64,000 nt of DNA from Lobosporangium transversale (GCF_002105155.1 NW_019028998.1:372001-436000); one strand, 5' to 3'. Shown: positions 20,636 to 34,075, counted from the first letter of the stretch. The notes: generated by a model from the sequence alone, not told the origin. Program-made: numbers and translations.

Positions 20636-21585
20636 ACAGGCACTGGAGGAAAAAAGAAAGCACTGTTGCATTGCATATAAAATGAAATAAAGTAAAATAC
20701 TGTTTCGGTCCAACAGCCAGTTAGGACGAGTATGAACGGGCCATGCCTTGAAACGCGTGTGCCAATTTTTTGTTATTGTCTAATTATTTTTCTGGATGTG
20801 CACAAGATTGATCGAGCATCTTGAACAAGTTGAAGGATGTCAAATGATGATGCTTGATGAATAAAAATAAGGAGTTTTTCCTGTGCCTTTTGAGCATCCG
20901 TTCTTTTTTTTTTTTTTTTTTTTTTTTCTCTGTGACGTGGCATAGAATTGGAACGTACAAAAAAAGTTCATGTCCATCTCTATTTTCATTCCACTCAGTA
21001 CTCATCCATTCTTTACTCTCTTTTTGTCCTCCTTCAAGTTCTCTTTTTTATATTACCTTTATTCCTCATCTTATTCCCTGACTCCTCTTCCTCTTGCGCA
21101 AGAGGTTGCTCTTTGTCGCGTTCAAGTCATTTACTCTCCATCGCTTCTAGTATCTTGTCTAGTGTAAGGTGATCCTCGTCTTCATGCATGCAATTTTATT
21201 ATTTTATTTTTTTTCCCTAACTGATTCTCTCTTAAAAGAAAGAAAAAAGATTGTGTGGTTTTGCATCATCATTCCTTCCTTCCATGCGGATGCGATTTGC
21301 TCATCTTTCAGACTGCATAGTAGACATTTTTCTTCTTTTTAAAAAATTTACATCGACATACTGAAAAAACGCGTTCATGCTCGTTGACACACGCGTCTAT
21401 GATTCGTTCTCTCATCTCCCCTGACTCAGCTCTTAAATTCTCATCGCTATCATCCCTTCCTGTCATTTTATTAGACATTCCATCAGCGCTTTTGACGAGA
21501 CACGGCGGACCGAGATATTATTCTTTCATCCAACACCATCATCCTCTACCATCACCCTTGTTTTCTCATTCAATAGAATCTAACC
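20636..21585. other. Intergenic upstream of SEC31
   Basis: About 950 bp between the isomerase 3' end and SEC31. It includes a 22-nt T tract near 20905, then CT-rich DNA that is probably the SEC31 promoter and leader. No gene seen. Confidence 0.5.
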
Positions 21586-23181
21586 ATGAGGCAAAAAATT
21601 GTTTCAAGGACTTCAACCTTTGCTTGGAGTCCAGGTCAACACGCGCCTCTTCTCGCTACAGGAACAGTCGCTGGTGCCTTTGATGCCAACTTCTCGAACG
21701 CATCTCAGCTTGAAATTTTTGATCTGAACCTAACAGACAAGTCGCCCGAGTCGATTGAGATTAATCAACCTGCTGGCGTTGTCTCAAGCAATGCCAGGTA
21801 AAATACCGAGAGATTTTCTTCGCTACTTCATATTAAAAACGTCATGCAATCAGGAAAGAAAGAGGAACTACTTGGAAATCAGGATATAGGACAGCGGAAC
21901 TGATGAAATTTTTATGATTGTTCATTTCAATGCTAGATTTAATCGGTTAGCATGGGCAAATCCAACAGTCGATCGACCTTATGGTATTATTGCTGGAGGA
22001 ATGGAAAATGGAGAGCTGAACTTGTGGGATGCTAATGCTATTCTCAACGGAAGGTATTGTACCATTACTTTTTGTCTTAATCAAACCTGGTTAAAAATTG
22101 ATATCCCAAAGACTAAATAGCTTGGCTTGCTGCTGACATCTTTACCCTGCCTTGTATGTCCATCATGCAGTGATGATGTTCTCTTCTCAAAACAAACCAA
22201 CCATTCAGGCCCTGTTCGTGGTCTTCATTTTAATCCTTTCCAACAGAACCTTCTCTCGTCTGCCTCTAGCAATGGCGAGGTAAGATGCGCTTTTCATTTT
22301 CTTGTGATCCCTTGACCTCTGATCTCTCATCTGTGTGTGACAATTTTTTTGTATCCTGCCTAATGTCAATCTCTACCATTGCTACTCAATTTCTTCTACT
22401 AGATTTTCATCTGGGATCTCGGCAATCTAACAAAGCCATACACCCCTGGCACAAGATCCTCCAAACTCGAGGATATCACCTGCGTTTCCTGGAACAACCA
22501 TGTCCAACATATCTTGGCCACCAGTTCAACTACTGGATATACAGTCGTCTGGGATCTCAAGTCCAAGCGTGAGGTGTTGACTCTTTCTTACCCTGGTGCC
22601 ACAGTTGCAGGCATAGGAAGCATGAGCAACCTTGGACAGATGGGCGCCAGCCGCCGCGGTATCACAGCAATTGCATGGAATCCGGACGTTGTATGTATTG
22701 CAATCAAAGCCTATCACTCTTTCAAGCATATGCTGGCATTTATTAAGACATCCACCATCTGACTCATTGGGCGTTCTCACATTGCATATCGTTCAATAGG
22801 CTACTCAAATCATCACAGCGACGGAGGACGATAACAACCCTGTCATTTTAGTTTGGGATCTCCGATATGCACATGCTCCTGAGAAGGTATGTTGATATAT
22901 TAGTTAAGGGTAACTTGAAGCACTCTCAGGGGTTTATTTTTACTAATCAATCTATATACATAGACTCTTACTGGACACACTAAAGGGATTTTGTCATTAT
23001 CCTGGTGCCAGCAGGACTCAGATCTCCTGTTATCTGCAGGCAAAGACTGTCGATCGCTTTGTTGGAATCCTAAGTCTGGAGAGGTCATTGGCGAACTCCC
23101 ACCAAGCTCTAGCTGGACATTCGATATTGCTTGGTGCCCACGCAATCCTGATCTGTTAGCATCCGCATCGTTTGATGGCAA

Positions 23182-23212
<31 letters not shown>

Positions 23213-26200
23213 CGCGATTCACCATGCGATTGTGTTATTTAATGCTCTTTTGTCCCATATTAAAATAATGACCCATCTATTTGCAGATCAATGTCGATTC
23301 TATCCAATCTACACATGATAATGATTTGACGTCAGCAGGCCATGCTGCTCAGGAAGCACACGATCCTTTCGCTCCTCAGCAGTACCAATCTCAGACCAAT
23401 GTCGCCACTATCTCATTAAAACAGCCCCCTAAATGGCTCCGTCGCCCTGTTGGTGCCTCGTTTGGATTTGGAGGGAAGCTTGCCATCTTTAGGAATAAAC
23501 CTGTACCTCCCATGAACCTTCCTCCTGGTGCTGTTGTTCCAGTGGGCGTGCCAACAACTATTTCATCTGTTACTCTGGCTAATGTAGTGACAGAACCTGA
23601 GCTTGTCCAGCGCGCTGCAGATCTTGAATACGCTTTGGAAACAAAGACTCTAGATAAGTTTTGTGAAAATCGCAGTCAAGTTAATGGATCTACAGCAGAG
23701 TATTGGACTATTTTACGCGCATTATTTGAGCCTAATCCTCGTGAGCAGCTAGTCCATCACCTTGGTTTTGATAAGCAGGAAATGGTGGATCAAGTCGCAG
23801 CACTCACCCGCCAGATGAGCATCAACGGTAACCCCTCGGTTACATCGCCTCGTCCTGATGGTGCTCTCGATCAAGGCGGTCTTCAAAATCATCGTGGCTC
23901 TAACTCTGAAATGAGTGCATTGTTTTCAGGGGCAAATGCAGACCAACAACAGCTTGGTGAAGATGCTTTTGTTAACTATCCTAGTGTGCCTGCTAGCAAT
24001 GAGTTTAAGATCAAACCAGCAAATCCCTTCCATATCTATCCTGCCACTGACACAGATATCGATAAAAAGATCACTCGTTGTATCATTGCTGGAGACTTTG
24101 ACTCTGCTGTCAATGTCTGTCTTCATGATGGTCGTCTCTCAGATGCCCTTGTCTTGGCCATTTGCGGTGGCCCCGAACTGTTAGAACGTACTCAGAAAGC
24201 CTATTTTGAGCGCCGTGCTGCCTCGACCCCATATATCCGTCTTTTGCAAAGCGTTGTCACAGGTGACTTGGAGGATGTAGTGCGCAATGCTGATCTGGTG
24301 GACTGGCAGGAAATTGTTGTCATTCTCTGCACATTTGCCCGCCCAGATGAGTTTGGAAAACTGTGCGAATCACTCGGAAACAGACTAGAGGAACAATGGA
24401 TTAGCAAAGTTCAAGCTGGAGAACAGGCGGACCAACTCCGTTGCAACACTGTTCTTTGTTACTTGGCGGCCGGAAATCTGGAGCGTGTTGTTGCCATCTG
24501 GATTAGAGAACAAGAGGAGGAAATCGCACTCAACGCCTACGACCCATCGACATCGGAGTATGAACGGAATGCTCGCTCACTGCAAGCATTCATTGAAAAG
24601 GTCACTGTCTTCCGCAAGGCTATTGGCTATGTGGATGTTGCTATTGCTGGAAATCCTAACGAAGATCAACCTGAGGAGCAGGATAGCCGCCACAAGCTCG
24701 CTGCTCTTTATGACAAATATACTGAATATGCTGAAGTCATGGCTGCACAAGGTCGCTTGGCGACTGCCCTCGAGTACTTGACTCTGACACCTGTGGATTA
24801 CCAGAACAAGGATACGCTGGCCGTGATGCGCGACCGTCTGTATCATTCTGGAGTAGATGTTAGCAAAGTCCCTGCTCCTGAGTTCCCTTTCGAGCCTGTA
24901 TATGTGATGGCTGAAGGCGAATATCAGCAGCAGCAACAATACAACCAGGAGCAGCAATATGGTCAACGATACAGCCAGCAGCCACAGCACCAGCCACAGC
25001 ATCAGCACCAGGCATACCAGAACCCATACCAACCGCAGCATCAACAAAACACATACCAACCTAGCCAATATCAACCTCACCAACATCAACAAGCCAACAA
25101 TTATGGTGGTATCCAGAACCAGAACACTTATGGTGCGCCCAATGCCTCGCCTTTTGATGGTGCTGGCTATAATACACAAGGTTATCAACAGCAGCAGTCC
25201 GCTCTCCCCCCGCCACCAACCCAGTTCACCGTTCCACCACCTCCACAGCAGAACGAACAACGCCCTTCTCAGCCCGCTGCCGTGAACAACCCCTACGCTC
25301 CTCCAGCTCCTACTTATGGTGGATACACACAGCCTGCACCGCCACCAACATTCAATCAACCTGGCTTTCCTGGACAAAATGATGCAGGGCTTCAGCCCCC
25401 ATATGGCGGAGCTTACAACCAGCAGGCTGCACCAGTGGAGAGAGCTCGCTCAGCTGAACTCCCACCATCACAGCGTAAGGATACAGGTAACTGGAATGAT
25501 CCTCCAGCGTTGCCTTTGGCCAACGCTGCTAAGCGTCAAAATGCAGCTGCGGGCTTGAACAAGGCTCAGTTCAATTCGCCTTTCCCTGGTAGTCCTGTGG
25601 CTGGTAGTGCTCTTGTAGGAGGCACTCCTCCTCCGCAAAATGCGTATAGCCAACCTCCTCAAGCATCAACTATCCCTCCTCCACCAATGGCCGGTACTCG
25701 TCCTCCTCCAGCAGCATCCTCGCCCTATTCGCCTATCCCAGCAGCTTCACATTTGCCGCCTCCACCCACGAATGCTGCAGGCGCAATGTCCCCACGCAAT
25801 GCAAACCAACGGGCACAACCTTCGCCATACCAAAATTTCGGCGGTGGCCAGAGCAATTTGATGGGCGGAGTCAGCGTTCCGCCTCCTAGTAATGCCTACG
25901 GTCAACCTCCGCAACAGCAACAGCAACAGCAACAGCCTTATCAGCAGACCTATCAGCCACAGCAATACCAGGGATATGGCCAATCCTTGCCTAACCCCAA
26001 TCCATATGCTGCACAACAAGGACCTATGGGAGGGATGACCAGTGGCATGCCCCAGGTCCTTCAGCAGCGACCCGTAACACCTGCTGCGCCTCCAACGCCA
26101 CCAAAGCCTGTCAAGTCAAGACATCGTAGGTTTTGAGGAACAACGTGAAATAGACAGAAGACAGTGATGAAAATGATAAGCAAGAATGATGGTGACTAAC

Positions 26201-26677
26201 TTTTTTGGCAATTTTTGAACAAATTGGTATGGATAATTAGCCGCAGGAGATAGAACACATATTCCTACAGGACAAAAACCCATCTACACTGTTTTGTCCA
26301 ACGAGCTTGCCCTTGCACGTCAGTACGCACCGGTATGTTAAATGTGTCTTTATCGTGTTCATATTTTTTTTTTCTGTCTATAAAAAACTATATTGACGGT
26401 TTCTCTTTTGTTTTGCGAGATTCAGCCTAGTGCAAAGCGACCTTTGGATGACGCGGAGAAGAAGCTGAACGTGTTGTTTGACATGCTGAACAATGAAGAG
26501 GTATCTGGACCGGTAGTGGAACAGATGCTATTGCTGGCACAGGCTCTACAGAGCAAGAACTACAATTCTGCGTATCAGATCCACTTGGAGCTTCACTCGA
26601 CACGCACCGACGAAGTGTCAAGTTGGATGACAGGAGTCAAGCGTTTGATTGTAGACAATGCAAAGATCCAACAATAA
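21586..26677 (+). CDS. SEC31: SEC31, COPII outer-coat subunit
   Basis: Nine exons (21586-21797, 21937-22053, 22171-22279, 22403-22690, 22800-22886, 22964-23182, 23287-26125, 26241-26332, 26426-26677) give 1404 aa in unbroken phase. Sec31 pairs with Sec13 to form the cage of ER-derived COPII vesicles and stimulates Sar1 GTP hydrolysis. Residues 1 to about 345 are the WD40 propeller ([46 protein letters not shown]). [22 protein letters not shown] then leads into the alpha-solenoid (to about 850). Pro/Gln-rich DNA encodes the Sec23-binding and Sar1-activating linker. The SRA1-like C-terminal domain begins at [26 protein letters not shown] and ends in exon 9. Exon 7 would stop shortly after 26125 if unspliced; splicing at ACATC|GTAGGT restores the conserved C-terminus. 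Intron 6 starts with a 28-A tract. Confidence 0.95.
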
Positions 26678-26844
26678 GAGATTAAAAGGGTAGCAGCTAG
26701 CAGTTAGCGGATGGTTATTGTCAAGCGAATATCTTTATCACCTCTCACAGTTTAATGCAGCAAAACAAAAAATAAATAAATGACCAAAGAAAATAGTAAT
26801 AAAAAATAAATGGAATAGACATTCTACAATGCATTCGGAAAATC

Positions 26845-26883
<39 letters not shown>

Positions 26884-27161
26884 CAATTGCCATGTTAATC
26901 CTCATATCCTCATTTCTGTCTATACCAGCCTCTCTTTTGATCAATTTCACCTTGAAAGACAGCCTGAAAAGGGGCAAAGATGTAAATGATGAGGCTTGGG
27001 GCATGGATTATAAAATGAGAACAGTGCTCTTCTCTTGCCGAAACAATTGCCTTTGCAGCTGTCAATGAAGGAGAACTTTTGAAGGAGCCGAGAAACAGCC
27101 AAATGGCCCCAGTTGTTTATGCACAACCTCACAGCTAACGAAAAGTAGTTCAAACAAAAGA

Positions 27162-27192
<31 letters not shown>

Positions 27193-27346
27193 GATATAAA
27201 ACGCGCTGAGTGTCGAAGCTCTGGAAACATATACACTCATTCCTGTAATAGTCTCTGAATCCCCTCTACCCTCTTTAACCTCCTCGTTCAGCACGTTTAG
27301 TAGGCCCTTTCTATCATTTTCGACATTCGAAAATAAGAAAAACGAA
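26678..27346. other. Intergenic between SEC31 and the small secreted protein gene
   Basis: About 670 bp with a long T tract (near 26850-26883) and an A tract (near 27164-27192). A TATAAA sequence at about 27196 lies 150 bp upstream of the next start codon and may be its TATA box. Confidence 0.5.
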
Positions 27347-27772
27347 ATGATCAAGCTACTGACCTTGGTACTTGTCGCCGCTCAGACATTTACCATTGTG
27401 GGCATTGCTAATGCCACTCACTACATTGCGTTTGCAAGGGGATGGAGCAATGGGTTCACTCAAAAAGTCGGGGTTTGCATCCGAGGCAGAGAAGGACTCA
27501 TTATGCAAGACTATGACACTTTCTGGGTGGGCGTCAAAAACTATGGGTTCCACAAAGACGGATATTCGGCCCTTGTGGGTGCCAAAGACAGACAAGTGAG
27601 GATTCCAGGCTGGGGTGTTTACCAGCTTCAGTCTGCCAGTTCCACACATGATTATTGGCTTGGTTGCTGGAATACCAGTCCAAACAAATGTTCAGAGTTC
27701 TATTCGAGTGCCAAGGAAGAATGCGAAAACTTTTTCAAAAAAAAAATCGATCAAAGCATTGGGAATAACTGA
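27347..27772 (+). CDS. Small secreted protein, four cysteines
   Basis: A single-exon gene of 141 aa. Residues 1 to about 22 are a clear signal peptide (MIKLLTLVLVAAQTFTIVGIANA), with cleavage probably after NA. The mature protein (about 118 aa) has cysteines at 44, 107, 115 and 126, enough for two disulfides, and several aromatic Gly/Trp motifs (ARGWSNGF, IPGWGVYQL, WLGCWNTS). It ends in a Lys-rich, charged tail. It has no membrane segment or GPI signal. This is the profile of a fungal small secreted or effector-like protein, but I recognise no family and do not assign a function. A TATAAA box lies about 150 bp upstream. Length, signal and lack of introns support a real gene. Confidence 0.7.
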   Translation: MIKLLTLVLVAAQTFTIVGIANATHYIAFARGWSNGFTQKVGVCIRGREGLIMQDYDTFWVGVKNYGFHKDGYSALVGAKDRQVRIPGWGVYQLQSASSTHDYWLGCWNTSPNKCSEFYSSAKEECENFFKKKIDQSIGNN

Positions 27773-28256
27773 TTGCATCACCATCCAACCCATCCTCTTC
27801 CCCTCGATCTTTATTATAATTATAATAATTATAATTATTACTATTATTACGACTATTATTACGACTATTATTACGACTATTATTATTATATCATTTTACT
27901 GTTATTATTTTCGATACACATTATGATTCCTTCCCTTGAATGGCTGGTACAGGAAGTCTCCAGCTTAATATATTTTGAGACACCACAATAAACCGCAAAG
28001 CTTGACTTACTATTAGACGCTCTCAAACACTGTCCTGTCTACACTGTTTACTCTTCAAGAAATAGAAATAGAGAAAAAGAGGGTAAGAGGCTGTGCTTCG
28101 GGGTCTGTGCCCATGCCTCCTTTTTTTTATTCGCCCTCGAAACACTCGGCCATTGTTTCGGATACATGGCCAGAAAAGGATTGGATGTTGTACGCTATCA
28201 ATGACTACTATTTTTTTTTTTTTTGTTATCGTTTGCTTATTTGCTATATACATTTT
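27773..28256. repeat. ATT-rich microsatellite and intergenic DNA
   Basis: From 27811 to about 27891 the DNA is almost entirely TTA/TAA units, including three to four copies of the 12-bp unit CTATTATTACGA. The rest, to 28256, is 3' DNA of two convergent genes. No gene seen. Confidence 0.75.
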
Positions 28257-30394
28257 TCATTCGCGCTCTGCTACCCAGAGTCCGACAAGTGACCAACCAA
28301 GGATGCAAGGAATGCCGAAAATGCAGTAGCTCCAGAAGAGGACTGAAGCCATCTCCATCTCAAAAAAGCCCTTGATCTGACACATTTGAATGGTATTGAT
28401 CGCTGTTGGTGCTGCCACCAACAAGACCAAGGCCAAGGAGAACGTTGGGTCCATTGTTAATATAGGAGACAGATGGTCAGGATGAAAGATTACGGCCGGT
28501 AAGCATAGTACTGGGACCACTATCATCCTTGCAAACAGGACAAACGGGATGGGCTTGATCCATGGAATGCGGTAGTTAGAGGCGCCGGATGCCTTGATGG
28601 CAACGGTATCTTGAAAACGAGGTGAGGGAGAAGACTGGGTTGGAGAGGACTTGAGAAGAGGCAATGCTTCATCTGCATCTTCATTATCCGAGTCATCTGA
28701 AATAGCTGTAGAGCGGAAGCTCGGACGACCTTGGTCAGAGGGCTGATGAAAATGAAGGAGGGTGGCTGAAGAAGAGGCGTTGGACTGTGCAGTGGCAATA
28801 CCATTGCCATAAGGGGCTTGCTTGGAAGTAGGAGTGGTGTTGTAGGTTTTATGAACAGAGAGCAATGCAGGATTGCGCTCTTCGTCGCTGGACGAGTCGT
28901 CCTGGCTGGTCGAGGCGTAAATACCTAAACCAGTCTGTGGGGGTGGGGAAGATCCTTGAGGTGCTTTACCTCGAGACTTTGACTGTTTGGGAGCAACAGC
29001 TTCAGAAGAAGAGAGGATGTTGGTGGTGATATTGTCGTTGGATGAGGATGAGGAAGAGGATGGGGAGGGGGAAGGGGAGGAAGAAGAGGATGCAAAGTGA
29101 ACGACCTGTGCGCCGAGACATAACAGGATCATTGGGATAGCCGCGTCACCACAGCTTTCAATTGGACGAATCAGAAATCTGTAGACAACCGACTGTGGAC
29201 TCATGAACAGGTGATGAAGTGCCGGAACGAGGCCAATGAAAAGAGCTATCAGAGCAGTCGTCAATGGTGGTGTAAGGACCTGGCGAAGCCTTTCATTTAC
29301 TGTTGAGGTTGCACGCATGAGAACAGATTTAGTAGCGCTTTTGACCGAGAGAGCAGGCGAAGGCGCAGACGAGTTCGCGTACGTGGGATGCAGATAAGAT
29401 GTATTGATGGGAGCAGGTTTAAAAGTTTGGAGTGTAGGTGTGGCTGCAGGATCGTCTGGCCCAGCACCATTATAGGATGGATGTAATGTTGAGGCTGTGG
29501 CATCAGTGCGTCTAGATGTCGACGGATCGACATTGATTACAACAGATGGCGGTAACTGCTCATTATAGTCTGTTTCTTCTTCCTTTGTCTTGTCCCTGGG
29601 CACTAACAAGGAGAAACCATAGGACCATCGCACTAAATTTCCAAAGATGGCATAGAAAAGAATGTATGAAATTCCCCTGGAGTTGCAGGCATGGATCGGT
29701 TAAATTAGTAAAATCACTTTCTTTAAGCGAGTCGTACACAACAAAATAATTGAGCGCAAGAGCTCGAATACGCCCTATTTAAAAGAAATATGATATACAT
29801 ACCTTGCAGCGACATCTGCTTTGGTATCGTTCTCATCTCTGAGCAGGTGCTCTCCTGCAGCACTAAAAGCCAAGGACTGCATCAAGGCCATGGGTAGTGA
29901 ATTTGTATTAGAGAATAGCACGGAGGCAATTACAAATTTCTCCTCATCTTTTGAGAAACCCAGAAGGCGCGATCCAATTTTAGCGACGAGCCATGAGATA
30001 GAAGAGAAGAGGCAATAGAAAACAGGAATGGGCCAATATGCTTTAAATTGCGTCCAACTGATAGTAGACGCTATTTTTGTGAACATTAGACAAGGAGTCA
30101 TGAAATACAAGTTCACTTTTGATATTGCCTGGTAAATGTACAGCATTCATGAATAAAAATTGCAAATATATATATAAAAAAAATAAAAAAAATAAAAAAA
30201 TTTTAGTTCCATCTGATAAGATCAAAGCAGGGGTACGCCATAGAACACAGCGAGCGGGATCACAAAGTATCGGAGAGCGAACAATGTTGAATGCAATGTT
30301 GCATACCTTTTGAGCTGGCTGTGAAAGATAACCATTCCGCGAAAGGATCACACCACACGCCACTACGATGAGGACTTGACTGACAGCCTTTAAC

Positions 30395-30432
<38 letters not shown>

Positions 30433-30690
30433 TGGTAATAATGGTAATAATGATAAATGGCATTGTTAATATTTTTCCGCAATGAGAGTTGAGAGTAAAG
30501 ATCACTTTTATCATTAATATTACGTGTTTGTCATTAAATGAACAAAGCACAGACAATTTTTTTCTTGCAGAGAAATGATGTATTGACATCATTTGCTTGC
30601 AGCCAGTCCATGCACAAGTACAATACATAGCTCATAAGTCAAAACAAAACTTACCTCACCCGCAGCTGTGGTGAGTACAATCCAATCCAT
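28257..30690 (-). CDS. Auxin-efflux-carrier (PIN-like) family transporter
   Basis: Four exons (30690-30655, 30387-30307, 30128-29803, 29676-28257) give 620 aa. The N-terminal half holds the first transmembrane bundle: AVSQVLIVVACGVILSRNGYLSQPAQKAIS, then KVNLYFMTPCLMFTKIAS and SVLFSNTNSLPMALMQSL, all typical of the membrane-transport family that includes plant PIN proteins and fungal Ecm3-like proteins. A cytosolic loop of over 200 residues, rich in Ser and Pro, follows. The second bundle (FARMIVVPVLCLPAVIF, LALVLLVAAPTAINTIQMCQI, WSLVGLWVAERE) ends the protein. The membrane is probably ER or plasma membrane; fungal members are poorly characterised and the substrate is unknown. Intron 1 contains a TAA/TAATGG microsatellite (about 30391-30450). 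It is convergent with the secreted-protein gene. Confidence 0.85.
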
Positions 30691-31385
30691 GTTATTTTAA
30701 TATATTTATAAGCAGGTAATGTGAAGTGAACTGAAAAAGGAGGGGGAGAGAAAAAGAGGAGATAATAACCAACCCAGCACAAGAGTAAGAGAGAGAGAGA
30801 GAGAGAGAGAGAGAAATGGAACTGAAGGGGAGGAAAAGGAATTTAAGTTTTTTCTTATTTCAACTGGTTACTGTCGAATAAAAAAAGTAAAGACAAAAAA
30901 TCAGATTCAATTCAGTCCAGTCCAGTATGGATGATGAATACGATAGAGGCGATAGTATTCTTGCTTATGTAGAAAAAAGAAAAAAAAGAAAGAAACAATT
31001 ACAGAGAAGAAAAAGAAAAGAGAATGGAGAATGAAGAAATGAATGAAGAAATGAATATTTCGAAGCAATAAAATTTTTTTAACTAGTGTTCAGATCCAAC
31101 TCATTTTTATACTTTATTTTCTTCTAAATTCTAATTACAGAAACTGCGTGCATGAACAAAGTTGCCTTTCCTCTGCCCCTGCTCTGGTCTGGTTCACTGC
31201 TTAAGTAGAGACATCCATCCCATCGTTTGACACGGTATGCAAGCCTATCTTGCCAACCCCTATCCCTTTTGGACAAGGCATCCCTTTCCCCACATCCTCC
31301 ATGACTATTTTGGAAAAAAAAATGTCACCAACCTTGGTCTACTCATCCCCAGGCCTCTATCGAAATTATGCAGGGTTAAAAGTGT

Positions 31386-31421
<36 letters not shown>

Positions 31422-32030
31422 GAGGACAAAAGTGTTCCGAAGGAGGGGTGGGAGTGAAAGGGTATTTGTATTGAATGTCCTCCAGGAGAGAAACACAGGT
31501 ATGGTTGATGCATATGGAGTAAATAGATGGAGGAAGAAGGGAGGTACGGGAGGAAGGGTCTACTTTTCAACATCGACATGAACATGAAAGTAAGATATGG
31601 TCAAAGAAGCATTTCAAAGAGCAAAGACGATCCTAATAGCCATTATGAATATCCTACGGACAAATGCATTTTCTGTGGATCTTCGCTTTGAGTGGTATCC
31701 AATAGATGTCCAGGCCAATGAATGACATGTTCCACTTGAGAGACAGACACCAAGGACCAAGCCAAACAAATATGCACTATGATTTGTTAATATAGAGTAT
31801 GAAATGTCAAACGTGTTGATCGATGTGGGAGAACGTGTGCGTGCAGACATAATGATTGGCTGGTGTTTTTTCTTTTGCTTGTGGGATGATAACATTGTTT
31901 TTCTCATTGACAGTCGACACTTTTAACTCTTACATGTCAAAAAATATGTCACTCTTTTTTTTTTTTTTTTTTTTTTTATTCACCTGCTCTCTTATTGCCT
32001 CTGTCTCTGTCTCTGCCCAGATAAGGCTTA

Positions 32031-32062
<32 letters not shown>

Positions 32063-33045
32063 CATTGCTTCTAGCGGCTCCAGTCTCGCTATTCTCTTTT
32101 ACGGCTTTTTTCTTTTTTTTCTTTTTTCCCTAATTCCGGAAGTCTGTAAGAAGTTATGGAATAGAACGATAAGAACATGACCAAGGAAGAAAAACTTAAG
32201 AAAAGGCTACTAGGAAGGCTAGGAATCTTCTGCGCTGACCAAAATTAAAGATCAAAGGCAGTAATCGAAGTAATTTTCTAGACACTTTCTTGAAACTCTA
32301 ACCGCCGTTACAACTGAAAAACGTTGCCACTTTTCTTAAACATCTAGTCTATTTTTTCCTCCCTTTGCTTCAAGTTTACACTGTGGAATGGGATTAAAGA
32401 AAATTGTATTGCAGGTTATTCAAGATTTTCAGATACACCCGAAATACAGAACACGGCATGATAAACAACGCGACTTGTGTAGCCCTACATAAGCATAGCA
32501 TTGCAATATTTACTATGATTTAAAAAAAATAAAATAAAATAAAATAAAATAAAATATACAATTTATATTACATGTATCGCCTATTTCGCTGTATTGCAAG
32601 AGTCCATGGACAAAGTGGACAGTGTCCATATGCTTTTCAAGTCATGCTGTAATAGGTGCTGTATACAAAAAATCTTTGTTTTGATTCATTTTCGTATGCA
32701 TGGATATTTACAAGGCTGCTTTGTTTTTGTTTTTTGTCGTGTGGACAAAAAAATACTTTTTCAGACCATTGACCATTGAGAAAACATTTTTCTATCTTTT
32801 GTCCGTGGACACCTTCTTTTTAGAGAAGGATTGGATTTAATATGCAAGACATTAGTAGTCACGTAAACGTTATTTCCATGCGGAATCGTAAACAAAAACC
32901 TACCTGTCCTTCCACCAACCTTCACATTCACATTCGCACAAGCCTGAAAGAACAAGTTAGGGACTAAAAAAAAAAACCAACACATCAGCATCGTCTTTGA
33001 ACAAATACCGTCAACTTTACTCAAAACAGGCAGTTCATTACAGCC
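30691..33045. other. 2.35-kb intergenic region, low complexity
   Basis: It contains a GA dinucleotide run (about 30787-30815), A/G-rich DNA, T tracts at 31388-31418, about 31957-31978 and about 32033-32062, and an AAAAT pentamer repeat (about 32521-32555). An 8-bp sequence AAAAGTGT flanks the 31388 tract at 31378-31385 and 31428-31435. Small open frames show no motif or coding bias. It holds the promoters of the two flanking divergent genes. Confidence 0.5.
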
Positions 33046-33828
33046 ATGCTTAGGACGTTCACTAGTCGCGTGTCCGGCTTTGCCTCACATACTAATCTAG
33101 GTAAAACAAAATAAGACGAAAGCAAAAAAAAAAAAAATAGATGTTCATATACTGATATCCTTACCTTTTCTTCTTCTTCTTTCGATCTTAGCCATTACTG
33201 CCTCAACCTCTCGTTTCTTTTCGGTTCTTACTCCTACTCCACAAGGTACTTCAAAAAAAAAAAAAAAAAAAAAAATACACAAACGAGGCAAGGCATACTG
33301 TGCACATAAGAGTTTAAAAAATAATTAATTGCTTCTTTTATACTTTATATTTATTTTTCCTGAATAGCCGCGTCCACCACAGTAGCATCACCTTCATCAT
33401 CAACAACACCAGTAACAGGAGTAGCATCATCGGGACCAGGAGCAGGGGCAGGACCAGGACCAGAACCTTCTATCAACTTGCTCCGCAACCAACTCCGTTA
33501 CTACGCTGTGGCAGAAATTAAGAACCGTCCTTACTTGATCACCAAGAACGATATCATTGTTCTGGACCGTCTCAAGGACGTTTCTTTAGGCGATGTCATT
33601 GAATTGAACCAGATCAAGGAGCTTGGCTCTAAGGACTATGCTATCAAGGGTCAACCTTATGTCTCTCCTGAATACTACTCCATCAAGGCCACTGTCATTG
33701 AGCAGCCCAAGGGCAAAATGGTTGAAACTTTCAAGAAAAAGAGGAGAAAGCACTTCCAGAGACGTTATCATATTAAACCATTACACACTCTCTTGCGTGT
33801 TAGTGAGCTGGAGGTCAAGGCTCAGTAA
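33046..33828 (+). CDS. MRPL21: Mitochondrial ribosomal protein bL21m
   Basis: Three exons (33046-33100, 33192-33245, 33368-33828) give 189 aa. The first roughly 70 residues are basic, Ser/Thr/Pro/Ala-rich and suit a mitochondrial targeting sequence plus linker. The bL21 domain follows: YYAVAEIKNRPYLITKNDII, DVIELNQIKELGSKDYAIKG, GQPYV and ATVIEQPKGKMVETFKKKRR, ending RRYHIKPLHTLLRVSELE. Bacterial L21 has the same order (GS..Y..G.P, EQ.KG.K...FK.KRRK). The protein sits in the large mitoribosomal subunit near 23S-like rRNA. The two introns are small and contain A tracts. The yeast orthologue is named Mrpl49. Confidence 0.9.
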
Positions 33829-34006
33829 AAAAAGAAAAAAAAAATTGCAAAAAATAAAATAAAAGCATGGCGGTATTACAAAAGCAGCTTCTTTTTTGCT
33901 CGTTCAGAGATCAGACAAAGAACGATGGGAGAGATGTAATAAAACATTTATGTAACATTCCTATCAAAAATACAGCTATGTTACTCGGTTCTGTAACATC
34001 TTCTGA

Positions 34007-34044
<38 letters not shown>

Positions 34045-34075
34045 TCAGCCGATTTAATCTTTAATAATAATTCTT

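Noticed and set aside
24577-25377. A 266-residue open frame on the minus strand opposite SEC31
   Set aside because: It is Leu/Arg-rich antisense of the Pro/Gln-rich linker. SEC31 reads through in continuous phase on the plus strand.
30211-30219. A sixth ATCTGATAA site
   Set aside because: It lies in an intron of the auxin-efflux-family gene, is isolated, and fits the background expectation of about one or two per window.
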